64,000 bases of DNA from Burkholderia ubonensis. Lineage in GTDB: Bacteria; Pseudomonadota; Gammaproteobacteria; Burkholderiales; Burkholderiaceae. The notes under the pieces are model-generated. The model ran no database searches, was not told the origin of the DNA, and saw nothing but the letters and a program-made list of their open reading frames with translations. The stretch's first letter is position 1; each line of letters starts with the position of its first letter. The stretch covers positions 372,001 through 436,000 of the forward strand of contig NZ_CADFEB010000004.1 in assembly GCF_902833085.1 (NCBI RefSeq), read 5' to 3'. Position numbers and translations under genes: made by a program. This document shows, one piece after another, positions 9,948 to 20,340 of the stretch.

Positions 9948-10916
9948 TTAAACGAGCTTGCCGGGGAACTGGCTATCGGGATCCTGCATCGCGAGTCGTT
10001 GCCGATCCATGAAATCGCGCAGCGTGTCGATGCCGCGCAACTGCAGGATCGTGTTGCGGACCGCCGCCTCGACCAGCACCGCGAGGTTGCGGCCGGCCGC
10101 GACCTGGATCGTGACCTTGCTGATCGGCAGGCCGAGCACGTCGACCGTCTGGCTTTCGAGCGGCAGGCGCTGGAACTCGCCGTCGGGGCGCCGCACCAGC
10201 TGCACGATCAGCTTCAGCTTCATTTTCCGCCGTACGGCGGTCTCGCCGAAGATCGTCTTGATGTCGAGCAGGCCGAGGCCGCGCACTTCGAGCAGGTTCT
10301 GCAGCAGCGGCGGGCAGCGCCCTTCGACGAAATCGGGGCCGAGGCGCACGAAATCGACCGCGTCGTCGGCGACGAGGCCGTGGCCGCGGCTGATCAGCTC
10401 AAGGCCGAGTTCGCTCTTGCCGAGGCCCGAGTCGCCCGTCAGCAGCACGCCCATCCCGAGGATGTCGAGGAACACGCCGTGCAGCGTGGCGCGCGGCGCG
10501 AGGATGCGCGACATGTAGAGGCGCAGGCTGTCGATCACCGCGGCGGCGGACATCGGCGTCGTGAACAGCGGCGTCGATGAGCGCGTGCAGCGCAGCACCA
10601 GTTCGGGCGGCGCCGCGGCGCCGCCGGCGACGACGAGGAACGGCGGTTCGAGGGCGATCAGTTCGGCCATGTGGCGCGAGCGGTCTTCGTCGGTCTGCCG
10701 CTGGTAGTAGTCGATCTCGGCTTCGCCGAGCACCTGGATCCGGTTCGGGTGGATCAGGTTCAGGTGGCCGACGAGGTCGGCGCTCGACGTCGCATTGGCG
10801 ACGGTATCCGCGGAAAAGCCGCGTTCCCAGCCTTCATGCCCCGTCAGCCAGCTGAGCTTCAGCGTGGCGGCGTTGTCGTCGAAGATGCTCTGGGCGTTGA
10901 TGCTGGACGTATCCAT
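9948..10916 (-). CDS. hprK: HPr kinase/phosphorylase
   Basis: A 322-residue bifunctional enzyme that phosphorylates and dephosphorylates a serine of HPr. In proteobacteria it links phosphotransferase signalling to metabolism. Walker A is GDSGLGKS at residues 161-168, followed by [12 protein letters not shown]. The family's C-terminal signature region ([17 protein letters not shown]) is clear. It lies between ptsN and rapZ on the same strand, the standard order in beta-proteobacteria. Confidence 0.96.
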   Translation of the reverse strand: MDTSSINAQSIFDDNAATLKLSWLTGHEGWERGFSADTVANATSSADLVGHLNLIHPNRIQVLGEAEIDYYQRQTDEDRSRHMAELIALEPPFLVVAGGAAAPPELVLRCTRSSTPLFTTPMSAAAVIDSLRLYMSRILAPRATLHGVFLDILGMGVLLTGDSGLGKSELGLELISRGHGLVADDAVDFVRLGPDFVEGRCPPLLQNLLEVRGLGLLDIKTIFGETAVRRKMKLKLIVQLVRRPDGEFQRLPLESQTVDVLGLPISKVTIQVAAGRNLAVLVEAAVRNTILQLRGIDTLRDFMDRQRLAMQDPDSQFPGKLV

Positions 10917-11052
10917 GAGTCCGTCACTCCAGTGAGCCGGTCAATGAGCCGGTGCGCGCAGCGACGGTCGTCGCCACGCCGGGCCGGCGCCGGGCGGCCC
11001 GGGACGGCGGCGCGTGCCGCCTGGTTCGGGAAAATGTACCGCCCGGATCAAC

Positions 11053-11508
11053 TCAAGGTTGCCACTGAGTGAGCAGGCTGTGCAACTCCGCGCGATCCGG
11101 TTCGTTGTGCAGACGCTCGCGCGCATCGCGGTCGGACAGCAGCTGCGCGATTTCCGACAGGATCTCGAGATGCTGCTGGGTGGCTTGCTCGGGAACGAGC
11201 AGGAAGATCAGGAGCGAAACGGGCTGGCCGTCGGGCGCCTCGAACGGAATCGGATCGGCGAGCCGCACGAACGCGGCGAGCGGATGCTTGAGGCCCTTGA
11301 TGCGCCCGTGCGGAATCGCGACGCCTTCGCCGAGCCCGGTCGAGCCGAGGCGCTCGCGCGCGAACAGGTTGTCCGTGACGGTGCTGCGGGCGATGCCGTT
11401 CTGATTCTCGAACATCAGCCCGGCTTGTTCGAAGACGCGTTTCTTGCTGGTGACGGAGAGGTCGATGACGACGTTCTCTAGGGGCAGGATTTTGGCTAGG
11501 CGATTCAT
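11053..11508 (-). CDS. ptsN: PTS IIA-like nitrogen-regulatory protein
   Basis: EIIA-Ntr is a phosphoacceptor of the nitrogen phosphotransferase system and a signalling protein rather than a sugar transporter. The 151-residue product has the phosphorylation site GVAIPHGR with His about residue 67. I chose the start at 11508 (MNRLAKILPLENVVIDL) because it matches the usual N-terminus; the frame stays open upstream to 11625 without family similarity. Together with hprK, hpf and rpoN it forms the usual sigma-54 neighbourhood. Confidence 0.94.
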   Translation of the reverse strand: MNRLAKILPLENVVIDLSVTSKKRVFEQAGLMFENQNGIARSTVTDNLFARERLGSTGLGEGVAIPHGRIKGLKHPLAAFVRLADPIPFEAPDGQPVSLLIFLLVPEQATQQHLEILSEIAQLLSDRDARERLHNEPDRAELHSLLTQWQP

Positions 11509-11704
11509 GTTGGCAGGCGATAGGGCGGCCTGGGGTCTCCTCGCGGCGGCAGACTGATTTTCCATGTTTGGCAATATCAAGGCGTTAGGCGATGGAGACC
11601 TGCAAGGCACGGCGACCGTACCCAACGCCCCCCGGCAATAACCGAAGCATTATAGAACACGGGCGCGAGCGTGGCGCGGATGCGCAAGGCGCTGCGCGGG
11701 ACAC

Positions 11705-11732
11705 AAAAAAAACCGCCCGGCGAACCGGGCGG
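11705..11732 (-). terminator. Terminator after hpf
   Basis: On the minus strand an 8-bp stem CCGCCCGG/CCGGGCGG closes a 4-nt loop and is followed by eight T. It lies 24 bp past the hpf stop and separates the rpoN-hpf transcript from ptsN-hprK-rapZ. Confidence 0.88.
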
Positions 11733-11755
11733 CGTGGCGATGCGGCTATGGCAGG

Positions 11756-12124
11756 TTATTGCGGCGGCACTTCGATCTGCTCGAACTGCTCGACCGCCGG
11801 CTGAAGCTTGATCGGATCGTGCGCGTGCGTTTGCAGGCGCTCCATGTGCTTCACGACCTGGCGGTCCAGCTTGTCGATCAGCAGGTCGATTGCCGCGTAC
11901 AGGTTGCCGTTTGCGCTTTCGACGAAGATGTCCTTGCCCTTCAGATGCAGATTGATTTCCGCGCGTTGCTGCTTGTCCTTTTCCTTGTGGTTGTCGACCG
12001 AGAGGATCACAGTGCCATCGATCACCTGATCGCTATGCCGTAGCACCCGGTCCAGCTTGGTGATCACGTATTCGCGAATTGCAGGCGTGACTTCGAGATG
12101 ATGTCCACTGATCTTCAGGTTCAT
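11756..12124 (-). CDS. hpf: Ribosome hibernation promoting factor, short form
   Basis: This 122-residue protein binds the 30S decoding region in stationary phase and silences ribosomes. It starts [30 protein letters not shown] and has the family segments [16 protein letters not shown] and [20 protein letters not shown]. It lacks the C-terminal dimerisation domain of long HPF, so it is the short type. It lies directly downstream of rpoN, as in most proteobacteria, and is followed by a strong terminator. Confidence 0.94.
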   Translation of the reverse strand: MNLKISGHHLEVTPAIREYVITKLDRVLRHSDQVIDGTVILSVDNHKEKDKQQRAEINLHLKGKDIFVESANGNLYAAIDLLIDKLDRQVVKHMERLQTHAHDPIKLQPAVEQFEQIEVPPQ

Positions 12125-12282
12125 AGTGCTTCTCCAAGCGAGTGACCACGCGGCCGCATCGAGGCGGCGCTCCGGTCGACATGCCCGTGCCGCACGGTGC
12201 GGCAGTTGGCGGACAGGTCGCCCGGCCTGTTCCCCGTATGCGCGGTGGCCGGAACACGCCTGCCGCCGGGCAGGCAGCAGGC

Positions 12283-13788
12283 TTAAAGAGACTTGCGCAG
12301 ATTCACTGCCGGGATCTTGAGGGCTTCGCGATACTTGGCAACCGTGCGGCGCGCGACCACGAAGCCTTGTTCTGCCAGCAGTTCGGCAATTCGGCTGTCC
12401 GAAAGAGGCGATTTGGTGTCTTCGGCTCCTATCAGTTGCTTGATCAGGGCACGGATGGCGGTCGACGATGCGGCGCCACCGGTGTCGGTCGAGACGTGAG
12501 ATCCGAAGAAGTACTTAAATTCAAGCGTCCCGAACGGGGTCAGCATGTACTTCCCGGTTGTCACACGGCTGACAGTCGACTCGTGTAGGCCCAGCGTATC
12601 AGCTATTTCCCGCAAAACCAAGGGGCGCATGGCGATTTCGCCGTGCGCAAAGAAATTCTTCTGACGTTCGACAATAGCCTGCGCAACTCGCAGGATCGTG
12701 TCGAACCGCTGCTGGATATTCTTGATCAGCCAGCGCGCTTCCTGCAGCTGCTGCTTGAGCGAACCCGCGGACGGATCGCCGCGGCTGTTGCGCAGGATGT
12801 TCGCGTAGAGATTGTTGATCCGCAGGCGCGGCACGACTTCGGGATTCAGCTCCGCCTGCCAGCCCTGGCCGACCTTCTTCACGATGATGTCGGGCACGAC
12901 GTAGTCCGCTTCGGCCTTGCCGTACGCGGCGCCCGGGAACGGCTCCAGCGAGCGGATCAGCGCGTGCGCGTCGCGCAGCGCGTCGTCGTTCGCCTTCAGG
13001 TGCTTGCGCAACCGCGTGAAGTCGCGCGCGGCGAGCAGTTCGAGATATTGCGACACGATCTCGAGCGCGAGCGTGCGCGTCGGGGACGGATCGAGCCGCA
13101 ACAATTGCAGCTTCAGGCACTCGGACGCCGAGCGGGCCCCGACCCCGGCCGGGTCGAAGCTGTGCAGCAGCGCGAGCGCTGCGTTCAGTTCGTCGCAATC
13201 GACTTCGAGTTCGGGCGGCAGGTCGGCGAGCACCTCGTCGAGCGTGGCGGTCAGGTAGCCGTCGTCGTCGAGCGATTCGATCAGGAACATCACGAGCGCG
13301 CGGTCGCGCGGCCCGGCCTGCGTGACGCGCAGCTGCGCGGACAGGTGGTCGCGCAGCGACGTCGCCGCTTCCTGGACCTGCAGCGGCGGCAGGTCGTCGT
13401 CATCCGACGCGCCGCTCGCGCGGCCGAATTCGTCGAGGTTCCATTGCGGGCCGTCGCTGTCGCCGGAGGCGTAGCCGTCGTAGTCGTCGGCCGCGGCCGG
13501 CTCGTCGCGTTCGGTGCGCTCGCCGGTCTGGCCGGCGCCGTTCGTGGCCGCCATCGGCTCGGAGTTCGACGCGGGCGGCGTCTGCGCGATCAGCGAACCG
13601 TCCGCGGCAACGCGCAGCGGGCTCGCGATCCATTCGTCGTCGCTTTCGAGCAGCGGATTCTGGGCGACCGCCATCGCCACTTCCTGCTGCAGTTCGAGCG
13701 TCGACAGCTGCAGGAGCCGGATCGACTGCTGCAGTTGCGGCGTCAGCGCCAGGTGTTGCGACAGGCGGAGTTGAAGGCTGGCTTTCAT
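12283..13788 (-). CDS. rpoN: RNA polymerase sigma-54 factor
   Basis: A 501-residue sigma factor for enhancer-dependent promoters (nitrogen, motility, other adaptive genes). The N-terminal activator-interaction region begins [29 protein letters not shown]. An acidic linker lies at about residues 55-130, and the core-binding and helix-turn-helix regions follow. The RpoN box is [15 protein letters not shown] near the C-terminus. I chose the ATG at 13788 as the family-like start. It sits downstream of lptB and upstream of hpf. Confidence 0.97.
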   Translation of the reverse strand: MKASLQLRLSQHLALTPQLQQSIRLLQLSTLELQQEVAMAVAQNPLLESDDEWIASPLRVAADGSLIAQTPPASNSEPMAATNGAGQTGERTERDEPAAADDYDGYASGDSDGPQWNLDEFGRASGASDDDDLPPLQVQEAATSLRDHLSAQLRVTQAGPRDRALVMFLIESLDDDGYLTATLDEVLADLPPELEVDCDELNAALALLHSFDPAGVGARSASECLKLQLLRLDPSPTRTLALEIVSQYLELLAARDFTRLRKHLKANDDALRDAHALIRSLEPFPGAAYGKAEADYVVPDIIVKKVGQGWQAELNPEVVPRLRINNLYANILRNSRGDPSAGSLKQQLQEARWLIKNIQQRFDTILRVAQAIVERQKNFFAHGEIAMRPLVLREIADTLGLHESTVSRVTTGKYMLTPFGTLEFKYFFGSHVSTDTGGAASSTAIRALIKQLIGAEDTKSPLSDSRIAELLAEQGFVVARRTVAKYREALKIPAVNLRKSL

Positions 13789-13941
13789 GGCAAGGAGGGA
13801 GTCATACCGGGAGTTTGCCACGACCCAGGCGCCTTGAGCCATCCGCGATTACGCGCGGCGCCCGTCCGGCCGCGAACGGGACTGTAAACAGGGCGCCGCC
13901 CCGCGCGGCGTGACCGGGCGGGGCGCGTCCTCGACGACGGG

Positions 13942-14718
13942 TTACATGCGGAAATGTTCGCCGAGATAGACGCGGCGCACGCTTTCGTTCTCGATGATTT
14001 CGCTCGGCGCGCCGGCGGCGAGCACGGTACCGTCGCTGATGATGTACGCGTGGTCGCAGATGCCGAGCGTTTCGCGGACGTTGTGGTCCGTGATCAGCAC
14101 GCCGATGTTGCGCTGCTTCAGGAACTTGACGATCTTCTGGATTTCGAGCACCGCGATCGGGTCGACGCCCGCGAACGGCTCGTCGAGCAGGATGAAGCTC
14201 GGGTTGGTCGCGAGCGCGCGCGCGATCTCGACACGGCGGCGTTCGCCGCCGGACAGCGACAGCGCCGGATTCTCGCGCAGGTGGCCGATCTGCAGCTCGT
14301 CGAGCAGCGCCTCGGTGCGCGACGCGATCGCGTCCTTCGACAGGCGCTTGCCGCCGTCGTCGTGCTGCAGCTCGAGCACCGCGCGGATGTTTTCCTCGAC
14401 GGTCAGCTTGCGGAACACCGACGCTTCCTGCGGCAGGTACGACAGCCCCAGCGACGCGCGCTTGTGGATCGGCAGCAGGCTGATCGAGCTGCCGTTCAGC
14501 GAGATTTCGCCCGCGTCGAGCGGCACGAGCCCGACGATCATGTAGAACGACGTGGTCTTGCCGGCGCCGTTCGGGCCGAGCAGGCCGACGACTTCGCCGC
14601 TCTTCACGTCGAGCGACACATCCTTGACCACCGTGCGCGAGCCGTAGCGCTTCTTCAGGTTGCGCACGACGAGCGAGCTGCTGGTGCCGGCCGGCTGGCG
14701 GTTCGGTAACGCGTTCAT
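13942..14718 (-). CDS. lptB: LPS export ABC transporter ATP-binding protein
   Basis: LptB powers extraction of lipopolysaccharide from the inner membrane by the LptBFG complex. The 258-residue protein has Walker [10 protein letters not shown], signature LSGGERRR and Walker [14 protein letters not shown], plus the H-loop [10 protein letters not shown]. Its start overlaps the lptA stop (ATGA at 14718-14715), so translation is coupled. It is followed by rpoN. No LptF/G genes are nearby, which is normal. Confidence 0.96.
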   Translation of the reverse strand: MNALPNRQPAGTSSSLVVRNLKKRYGSRTVVKDVSLDVKSGEVVGLLGPNGAGKTTSFYMIVGLVPLDAGEISLNGSSISLLPIHKRASLGLSYLPQEASVFRKLTVEENIRAVLELQHDDGGKRLSKDAIASRTEALLDELQIGHLRENPALSLSGGERRRVEIARALATNPSFILLDEPFAGVDPIAVLEIQKIVKFLKQRNIGVLITDHNVRETLGICDHAYIISDGTVLAAGAPSEIIENESVRRVYLGEHFRM

Positions 14719-15380
14719 TGGGCCGGCGCCCCCTGGATCGTGGTCGACGGCGCCAGCTTGGCCGGCGCGCCGTTCAGCGGGGCGGGGCCGCCGTTGCGCG
14801 GCGACAGCATCGCGCGCACGCGGCCGTTCGGGTTGCCCGGCGCCGCGACGTCCTTGCCGCCGCGCGCCGTGTAGAAGTCGCGCTGGCCGTCGTAGGTGAT
14901 CACGCTGCCGTGCACGGTGTCGGCGATCGTCGACGTGCCCTGCAGGCGGCGCACGGTCGCGGCGGTCGTGAGCGTCGTCAGGTCCTGCTTGCCGTCGTAG
15001 TCGATGCGTTCCGAGTCGCCGTCGATGTACTCGTCGAGCCCTTCGCGCTTCTGGCGGAACGACGCGTGCTTCTTGCCGCTGCCGTACGACGTTGCGTACT
15101 GATAGCCTTCCGGATCCTGCCGCACTTCGACGCGATCACCCTTGATGATGATCGTGCCCTTCGTGATCACGACGTTGCCGGTCGCGATGGTGACCTGCTT
15201 CAGGTCGTCGTAGGTCAGGTTGTCCGCTTCGACGTTGATCGGCTTGCCCTGATCGGCCTTTTCGGCATGGGCGAGCGGCGCCAGCCCGGCCAGCGGGAGC
15301 GCCACGAGCGTCGCGGCGAGCGCGGCGCGGGCGACGCGCCGGGCGCCGCCGTAAATCTGACACGGGAACGATTCGTTCAT
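14715..15380 (-). CDS. lptA: LPS transport periplasmic protein LptA
   Basis: LptA forms the periplasmic bridge that carries lipopolysaccharide to the outer membrane. The 221-residue protein has a signal peptide (about residues 1-39, ending LAHAEKADQ), then the OstA-type beta-jellyroll with [30 protein letters not shown]. The C-terminus is proline/alanine-rich. It lies 20 bp downstream of lptC and overlaps lptB. Confidence 0.94.
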   Translation of the reverse strand: MNESFPCQIYGGARRVARAALAATLVALPLAGLAPLAHAEKADQGKPINVEADNLTYDDLKQVTIATGNVVITKGTIIIKGDRVEVRQDPEGYQYATSYGSGKKHASFRQKREGLDEYIDGDSERIDYDGKQDLTTLTTAATVRRLQGTSTIADTVHGSVITYDGQRDFYTARGGKDVAAPGNPNGRVRAMLSPRNGGPAPLNGAPAKLAPSTTIQGAPAQ

Positions 15381-15400
15381 GCAGTCACGCGTGGGATGAG

Positions 15401-16015
15401 TTACTTGGGTTGACCTTTCGAGCCGCCGGAAGCGTCCGACGCGGCAATCGTGCCGCGCACGTTGCCGTAAAGCTCGATGACCCGGGTGACGTTGTTGTAC
15501 TTCATGCCGTCGGTCGCGTTGACGAGCGACAGGCCGCGCTGAAGTTTAACCGGCTTTTCGGTCTGGATCACATCATCATTGACGAAGATCCGGAAATGCT
15601 GGGAATCCGCCTGCATCTGCGGATCGCCGCCGCCCGCGGCGCGCAGGATGCGCGCGTCGTCATACAGGTCGACGATCGACACGTCGCCGTTGACGGTGCC
15701 GCGCTTCGCGGTGGTCGTCACGACCGGCTTGCCGGGCTGGAACGCACGCATCGCCGGGGTGGTCAGGTCGCTCGACTCGGTGTCCTCGTAGTGGATCAGC
15801 TTCGCCGCGGTCAGCCGGTACTGGGTCGTGCCCGACTGGTCGAGCTCGGTCACCGAGAAGTTGTCGGCGAAATAATCGGGCGTGTGCTGCTTCTGCTGCG
15901 CGGGGCCTTCGCCGGGCGGCGGCAGCGTCGCCTGCAGCAGCCACCAGGTGATGCCCGCGAGCGCCGCGACCGCGGCGAGCGGCAGCAGCTGGGTCCAGCG
16001 GAATTGAGGATTCAT
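15401..16015 (-). CDS. lptC: LPS export protein LptC
   Basis: A 204-residue bitopic inner-membrane protein that receives lipopolysaccharide from LptBFG and hands it to LptA. One N-terminal membrane segment (about residues 8-30, LLPLAAVAALAGITWWLL) is followed by a periplasmic domain with DYFADNFSVTELDQSGTTQYRLTA. It begins 3 bp after the kdsC stop, so it belongs to the kdsD-kdsC-lptC-lptA-lptB operon. Confidence 0.93.
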   Translation of the reverse strand: MNPQFRWTQLLPLAAVAALAGITWWLLQATLPPPGEGPAQQKQHTPDYFADNFSVTELDQSGTTQYRLTAAKLIHYEDTESSDLTTPAMRAFQPGKPVVTTTAKRGTVNGDVSIVDLYDDARILRAAGGGDPQMQADSQHFRIFVNDDVIQTEKPVKLQRGLSLVNATDGMKYNNVTRVIELYGNVRGTIAASDASGGSKGQPK

Positions 16016-16018
16016 CCG

Positions 16019-16555
16019 TCAGGCCCCGCAGGCTTGCGCGAGCAGCGCGTCGTAGCGGCGCTGCGCGCGCAGGATCGTGTCGCAGACCTCGCGCACCGCG
16101 CCTTGGCCGCCGCGGGCCTCGGCGACCCAGTGCGCACGGGCGATCACCTCGGGGTGCGCGTTGGCCGGCGCGGTCGCGAAGCCGCAGCGCAGCATCACCG
16201 GCAGGTCGGGCCAGTCGTCGCCCATGTAGCCGCATGCGTCCGGCGCGATGCCGAGCGACGCGGCCAGCTCGGCGAACACGGCAAGCTTGTTCTCGGCGCC
16301 CTGGAACAGGTGCGCGATCTTCATTTCCTTCGCGCGCGCGGCGACGATCTCGGACTTGCGGCCCGTGATGATCGCGGTCGCGATGCCGGCCTCGCCGAGC
16401 AGCTTCACGCCGTGCCCGTCGAGCGAATTGAACGACTTCATCGCGTCGCCGGCGGCCGTAAACAGCAGGCCGCCGTCGGTCAGCACGCCGTCGACGTCGA
16501 AAATCATCAGCTTCACACGGCTCGCGCGCTCGGCTGCGGTCAGCGCAGCGGTCAT
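16019..16555 (-). CDS. kdsC: 3-deoxy-manno-octulosonate-8-phosphatase
   Basis: KdsC removes phosphate from KDO 8-phosphate to make the inner-core sugar KDO. The 178-residue HAD-family protein has the nucleophile motif MIFDVDGVLTDGG (about residue 20), the ITGRKS motif, and the C-terminal YMGDDWPDLPVM. I chose the ATG at 16555 because it overlaps the kdsD stop by one base (TGATG), a coupled start. The frame is open far upstream, but that part is antisense to other genes. Confidence 0.95.
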   Translation of the reverse strand: MTAALTAAERASRVKLMIFDVDGVLTDGGLLFTAAGDAMKSFNSLDGHGVKLLGEAGIATAIITGRKSEIVAARAKEMKIAHLFQGAENKLAVFAELAASLGIAPDACGYMGDDWPDLPVMLRCGFATAPANAHPEVIARAHWVAEARGGQGAVREVCDTILRAQRRYDALLAQACGA

Positions 16556-17538
16556 CAGATCACCTTCTTCGAGAACAGGTCGTGCATGTTCAGCGCGCCG
16601 ATCAGCGCACCGTCGGCATCGACCACCAGCATCTGGTTGATCCGGTGGCGCTCCATCAGTTCCACCGCCTCGACCGCGAGGTGATCCGGCCCGATCGTGC
16701 GCGGCTGGCGCGTCATCACGTCGACGATCGGCAGCCGGCGGAAATCGCCGTCGCGCTCGAGCACGCGGCGCAGGTCGCCGTCCGTGAAGATCCCGGCGAC
16801 CTTGCCGTCGGCGCCGACCACGGCCGTCATCCCGAGCCGCTTCGCGGTGATCTGGAACAGCGCGTCGGACAGCGTCGCGTCGAGCCCGACGGACGGAATC
16901 TCGTCGCCGGTGCGCATCACGTCGCGCACGTAGGTGAGCAGGCGCCGGCCGAGCGCGCCGCCCGGGTGCGAGCGCGCGAAATCCTCGGAGCCGAAGCCCC
17001 GCGCGTCGAGCACCGCGACCGCGAGCGCGTCGCCGAGCGCGAGCGCGGCGGTCGTGCTCGCGGTGGGCGCGAGGTTGAGCGGGCACGCTTCCTTCGCGAC
17101 CGCGGCGTTCAGGTTGACGTCGGCGAGCTGGCCGAGGCTGGATTCGGCGCGGCCCGTGATCGCGATCAGCTTCGCGCCGATCCGCTTCACGAGCGGCAGG
17201 ATCGCGACGAGCTCTTCCGACTCGCCGGAGTACGAGATGCCGATGAACACGTCGTCGGCCGTGACCATCCCGAGGTCGCCGTGGCTGGCCTCGGCCGGAT
17301 GGACGAAGAACGCGGGCGTGCCGGTGCTGGCCAGCGTGGCCGCGATCTTGCGGGCGATGTGCCCCGATTTGCCGATTCCGGAGACCACCACGCGGCCGCC
17401 GCAGCCGAGCAGCAGCGCGACGGCCTTGACGAAGTCGCCGTCGAGCTGGTCGCTCAGCGCGCGCACGGCGTCCGCCTCGATGTCGAGCACGTCGCGGGCG
17501 AGCGCGAGCGCCCGATCATCATTGATTTTCGCTATCAT
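16555..17538 (-). CDS. kdsD: Arabinose-5-phosphate isomerase
   Basis: KdsD converts ribulose 5-phosphate to arabinose 5-phosphate, the first dedicated step to KDO. The 327-residue product has a SIS sugar-isomerase domain (VVVSGIGKSGHIARKIAATLASTGTPAFFVHPAEASHGD) followed by two CBS domains. It ends ALIGALNMHDLFSKKVI, as in the family. The start at 17538 (MIAKINDDRALALARDVLDIEADAV) matches the family length. First gene of the kdsD-kdsC-lptCAB operon, divergent from the antiporter gene. Confidence 0.95.
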   Translation of the reverse strand: MIAKINDDRALALARDVLDIEADAVRALSDQLDGDFVKAVALLLGCGGRVVVSGIGKSGHIARKIAATLASTGTPAFFVHPAEASHGDLGMVTADDVFIGISYSGESEELVAILPLVKRIGAKLIAITGRAESSLGQLADVNLNAAVAKEACPLNLAPTASTTAALALGDALAVAVLDARGFGSEDFARSHPGGALGRRLLTYVRDVMRTGDEIPSVGLDATLSDALFQITAKRLGMTAVVGADGKVAGIFTDGDLRRVLERDGDFRRLPIVDVMTRQPRTIGPDHLAVEAVELMERHRINQMLVVDADGALIGALNMHDLFSKKVI

Positions 17539-17664
17539 GCGCGGAGTATAGCAAAGGCGTTTGTTCGCCGCGCCGGCCGTTCGGACTCGTCCGATGTCGC
17601 CTGTCTCCCGCCACCATGCCGCGCCTGCTTTGCCGTGGCCCCGACGACCGAGGACGCTTCGCCT

Positions 17665-19671
17665 GTGATTTCCCCCCTCGAAATGACGCTTCTGCTGCTG
17701 CTGGCTTCGGTGGTGGGCGTCGTCGTATTCCGTTCGCTGAACCTGCCGCCGATGCTCGGCTACCTGACCGTCGGCATCCTGGTCGGCCCGCACGCGTTCG
17801 GCGTCGCGGCGGACCTCGAGCGGGCCGAGCATCTCGCGGAATTCGGCGTGGTGTTCCTGATGTTCTCGATCGGCCTCGAGTTCTCGCTCGCGAAGCTGCG
17901 GGCGATGCAGCGGCTCGTGTTCGGCCTCGGGCTGCTGCAGGTGGTCGCGACGCTCGTGCTCGCGCTCGTGCTCGGCGCGCTGTTCGAGCGCTGGATGCAC
18001 ATCACGTGGCAGGGCTGCATCGCGCTCGGCGGCGCGCTCGCGATGTCGTCGACGGCGATCGTGTCGAAGATGCTCGCCGAGCGCCTCGAGATCGAGACCG
18101 AGCACGGCCGCAACATCTTCGGCGTGCTGCTGTTCCAGGACCTGGCCGTCGTGCCGCTCCTGATCGTGATCGCCGCGTTCGGCGCCGAGTCGTCGAAGGA
18201 CCTGGTGCTCACGCTCGGGTTCGCGGCCGTGAAGATCGTGATCGCGCTCGCGCTGCTGCTGATCGTCGGGCAGCGCTTCATGACCCGCTGGCTCAACGTC
18301 GTCGCGCGGCGCCGCTCGCAGGAGCTGTTCGTGCTGAACCTGCTGCTCGTCACGCTGGGCGCCGCGTTCTTCACCGACAAGTTCGGGCTGTCGCTCGCGC
18401 TCGGCGCGTTCATCGCGGGGATGCTGATTGCCGAGACGCCGTTCCGCCATCAGGTCGAGGAGGACATCAAGCCGTTCCGCGACGTGCTGCTCGGCCTGTT
18501 CTTCGTGACGACCGGGATGCTGCTCGACCCGCGCGTGATCTGGGAGCATCCGCTCCTCGTGTTCGGCTTCTTCGTCGGGCAGATCCTGTTCAAGGGCACG
18601 ATGATCACGGGGCTCGCACGGCTGTTCGGCGCGACGCCGGGCGTCGCGATGCGCACCGGCATCGGCCTCGCGCAGGCCGGCGAATTCGGCTTCGTGCTGC
18701 TGAACCTGATTCTCGACAAGCACCTCGTCGATGCGACGCTGCTGCAGGCGATTCTCGCGTCGATGCTGCTGTCGATGCTCGCCGCGCCGTTCCTGATCCA
18801 GAACGCCGACCGGATCGTGATGCGGCTGTCGTCGACCGAATGGATGCAGCAGTCGCTGCAGATGACCCGGATCGCGACGCAGAGCCTCAAGCAGCGCGGC
18901 CACGTGATCATCTGCGGCTACGGCCGCGCGGGCCAGAACCTTGCGCGGATGCTCGAGCAGGAAGGGATTCCGTACGTCGCGCTCGACCTCGACCCCGATC
19001 GCGTGAGCGCGGCCGCGGCCGCGGGCGAGTCGGTCGTGTTCGGCGACGCGGCGCGCCGCGAGTCGCTGCTCGCGGCCGGCATCCACCGCGCGGCGGCGGT
19101 CGCGATCACCTATGCGAACACGCCGTCGGCGCTGCGCGTGCTGCACCACGTGCACGAGCTCGAGCCGACGCTGCCGGCGATCGTGCGCACCGTCGACGAC
19201 GCCGACCTGGAGAAGCTGCTCGCCGCCGGTGCGACCGAGGTGATCCCGGAAATCGTCGAGGGCAGCCTGATGCTCGCGTCGCATACGCTGGTGCTGGTCG
19301 GCGTGCCGATGCGCAAGGTCGTGCGGCGCGTCGAGGAGATGCGCGACGAGCGCTACAGCCTGCTGCGCGGCTACTTCCGCGGCGCCGACGACGCGGACGA
19401 CGACGACCACGAGCAGGTGCGGCTACAATCGGTGCCGGTCGACGCGCGCGCGGACGCGGTCGGGCGCTCGCTGGAAGAGCTCGGGCTGTTCGTGCTCGGG
19501 ATCGAGGTGACGGCGATCCGCCGGCACGGGATTCGCGGCGTCGAGCCGGATCCGCAGACCAAGCTGCGCGCGAGCGACATCGTCGTGCTGCGCGGGCTGC
19601 CCGAAGCGCTGGCGCTTGCCGAAGAGCGCCTGTCGCGCCATCGGCGCGAGCCGCCGGCCACGGCCGCGTGA
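17665..19671 (+). CDS. CPA2-family cation:proton antiporter with RCK domain (KefB/YbaL type)
   Basis: A 668-residue membrane protein. The first ~390 residues carry a Na+/H+-exchanger fold with about 12 hydrophobic segments (MLGYLTVGILVGPHAFG; GIGLAQAGEFGFVLLNL). A nucleotide-binding TrkA-N domain follows, starting HVIICGYGRAGQNLARML, then a TrkA-C-like domain near the C-terminus. The family exchanges K+ or Na+ for H+ and is gated by cytoplasmic ligands. I take the GTG at 17665 as start because the first membrane segment follows directly. The ion is not determined by the sequence. Confidence 0.88.
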   Translation: MISPLEMTLLLLLASVVGVVVFRSLNLPPMLGYLTVGILVGPHAFGVAADLERAEHLAEFGVVFLMFSIGLEFSLAKLRAMQRLVFGLGLLQVVATLVLALVLGALFERWMHITWQGCIALGGALAMSSTAIVSKMLAERLEIETEHGRNIFGVLLFQDLAVVPLLIVIAAFGAESSKDLVLTLGFAAVKIVIALALLLIVGQRFMTRWLNVVARRRSQELFVLNLLLVTLGAAFFTDKFGLSLALGAFIAGMLIAETPFRHQVEEDIKPFRDVLLGLFFVTTGMLLDPRVIWEHPLLVFGFFVGQILFKGTMITGLARLFGATPGVAMRTGIGLAQAGEFGFVLLNLILDKHLVDATLLQAILASMLLSMLAAPFLIQNADRIVMRLSSTEWMQQSLQMTRIATQSLKQRGHVIICGYGRAGQNLARMLEQEGIPYVALDLDPDRVSAAAAAGESVVFGDAARRESLLAAGIHRAAAVAITYANTPSALRVLHHVHELEPTLPAIVRTVDDADLEKLLAAGATEVIPEIVEGSLMLASHTLVLVGVPMRKVVRRVEEMRDERYSLLRGYFRGADDADDDDHEQVRLQSVPVDARADAVGRSLEELGLFVLGIEVTAIRRHGIRGVEPDPQTKLRASDIVVLRGLPEALALAEERLSRHRREPPATAA

Positions 19672-19703
19672 GCGGCGATCCATAACCTGACCCGTATTTT
19701 CTG

Positions 19704-19736
19704 AACGGTGCCCGAAACGTCGCGCACCGTTTTTTT
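19704..19736 (+). terminator. Terminator or attenuator just ahead of apt
   Basis: An 8-bp stem AACGGTGC/GCACCGTT closes a 12-nt loop and is followed by TTTTTT. It ends about 12 bp before the apt start and overlaps its ribosome-binding area. It may simply end the antiporter transcript, or it may attenuate apt. Confidence 0.75.
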
Positions 19737-19747
19737 CGGAGAGTTTC

Positions 19748-20314
19748 ATGCCGCATTCGTCGTCGGGGGCGCCGGTCGATCCGGCCGCCTTCATTCACAG
19801 CCAGATCCGCACGGTGCCCGACTGGCCGCAGCCGGGCGTGCAGTTCCGCGACATCACGACGCTGCTGCAAAGCCCGAAGGCGCTGCGCGTGCTGGTCGAC
19901 CTGTTCGTCGAGCGCTATGTCGACGCGAAGCTCGACTACGTGGCGGGCCTCGACGCGCGCGGCTTCATCATCGCGCCGATCGTCGCGTATGAGCTGAGCG
20001 TCGGCTTCGTGCCGATCCGCAAGGTCGGCAAGCTGCCGTACAAGACCCAGCGCGAATCGTACGATCTCGAATACGGCAGCGCGACCGTCGAGATCCACGA
20101 GGATGCGTGCCGGCCCGGCGATCGCGTGATCATCATGGACGACCTGATCGCGACCGGCGGCACGATGATGGCGGGGCGCAACCTGCTGCAGCGGCTCGGC
20201 GCGGTCGTCGTCGAGGGCGCGGCGATCATCGACCTGCCGGATCTCGGCGGCTCGGCGCTGCTGCGCAACGCGGGTCTGCCCGTCTATACCGTCACCGAAT
20301 TCTCCGGCCACTGA
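19748..20314 (+). CDS. apt: Adenine phosphoribosyltransferase
   Basis: This 188-residue salvage enzyme makes AMP from adenine and PRPP. It has [21 protein letters not shown] near the N-terminus, the adenine loop [20 protein letters not shown], and the PRPP-binding motif [20 protein letters not shown] precedes the ATG. The preceding hairpin with a T-run is unusually close to the start. Confidence 0.96.
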   Translation: MPHSSSGAPVDPAAFIHSQIRTVPDWPQPGVQFRDITTLLQSPKALRVLVDLFVERYVDAKLDYVAGLDARGFIIAPIVAYELSVGFVPIRKVGKLPYKTQRESYDLEYGSATVEIHEDACRPGDRVIIMDDLIATGGTMMAGRNLLQRLGAVVVEGAAIIDLPDLGGSALLRNAGLPVYTVTEFSGH

Positions 20315-20340
20315 GCGCCGGCTTACGCAGCGAGGTCACG

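Noticed and set aside
16582..17664. N-terminal extension of the antiporter frame
   Set aside because: It is open in frame but antisense to kdsD. The real product starts at the GTG at 17665, directly before the first membrane helix.
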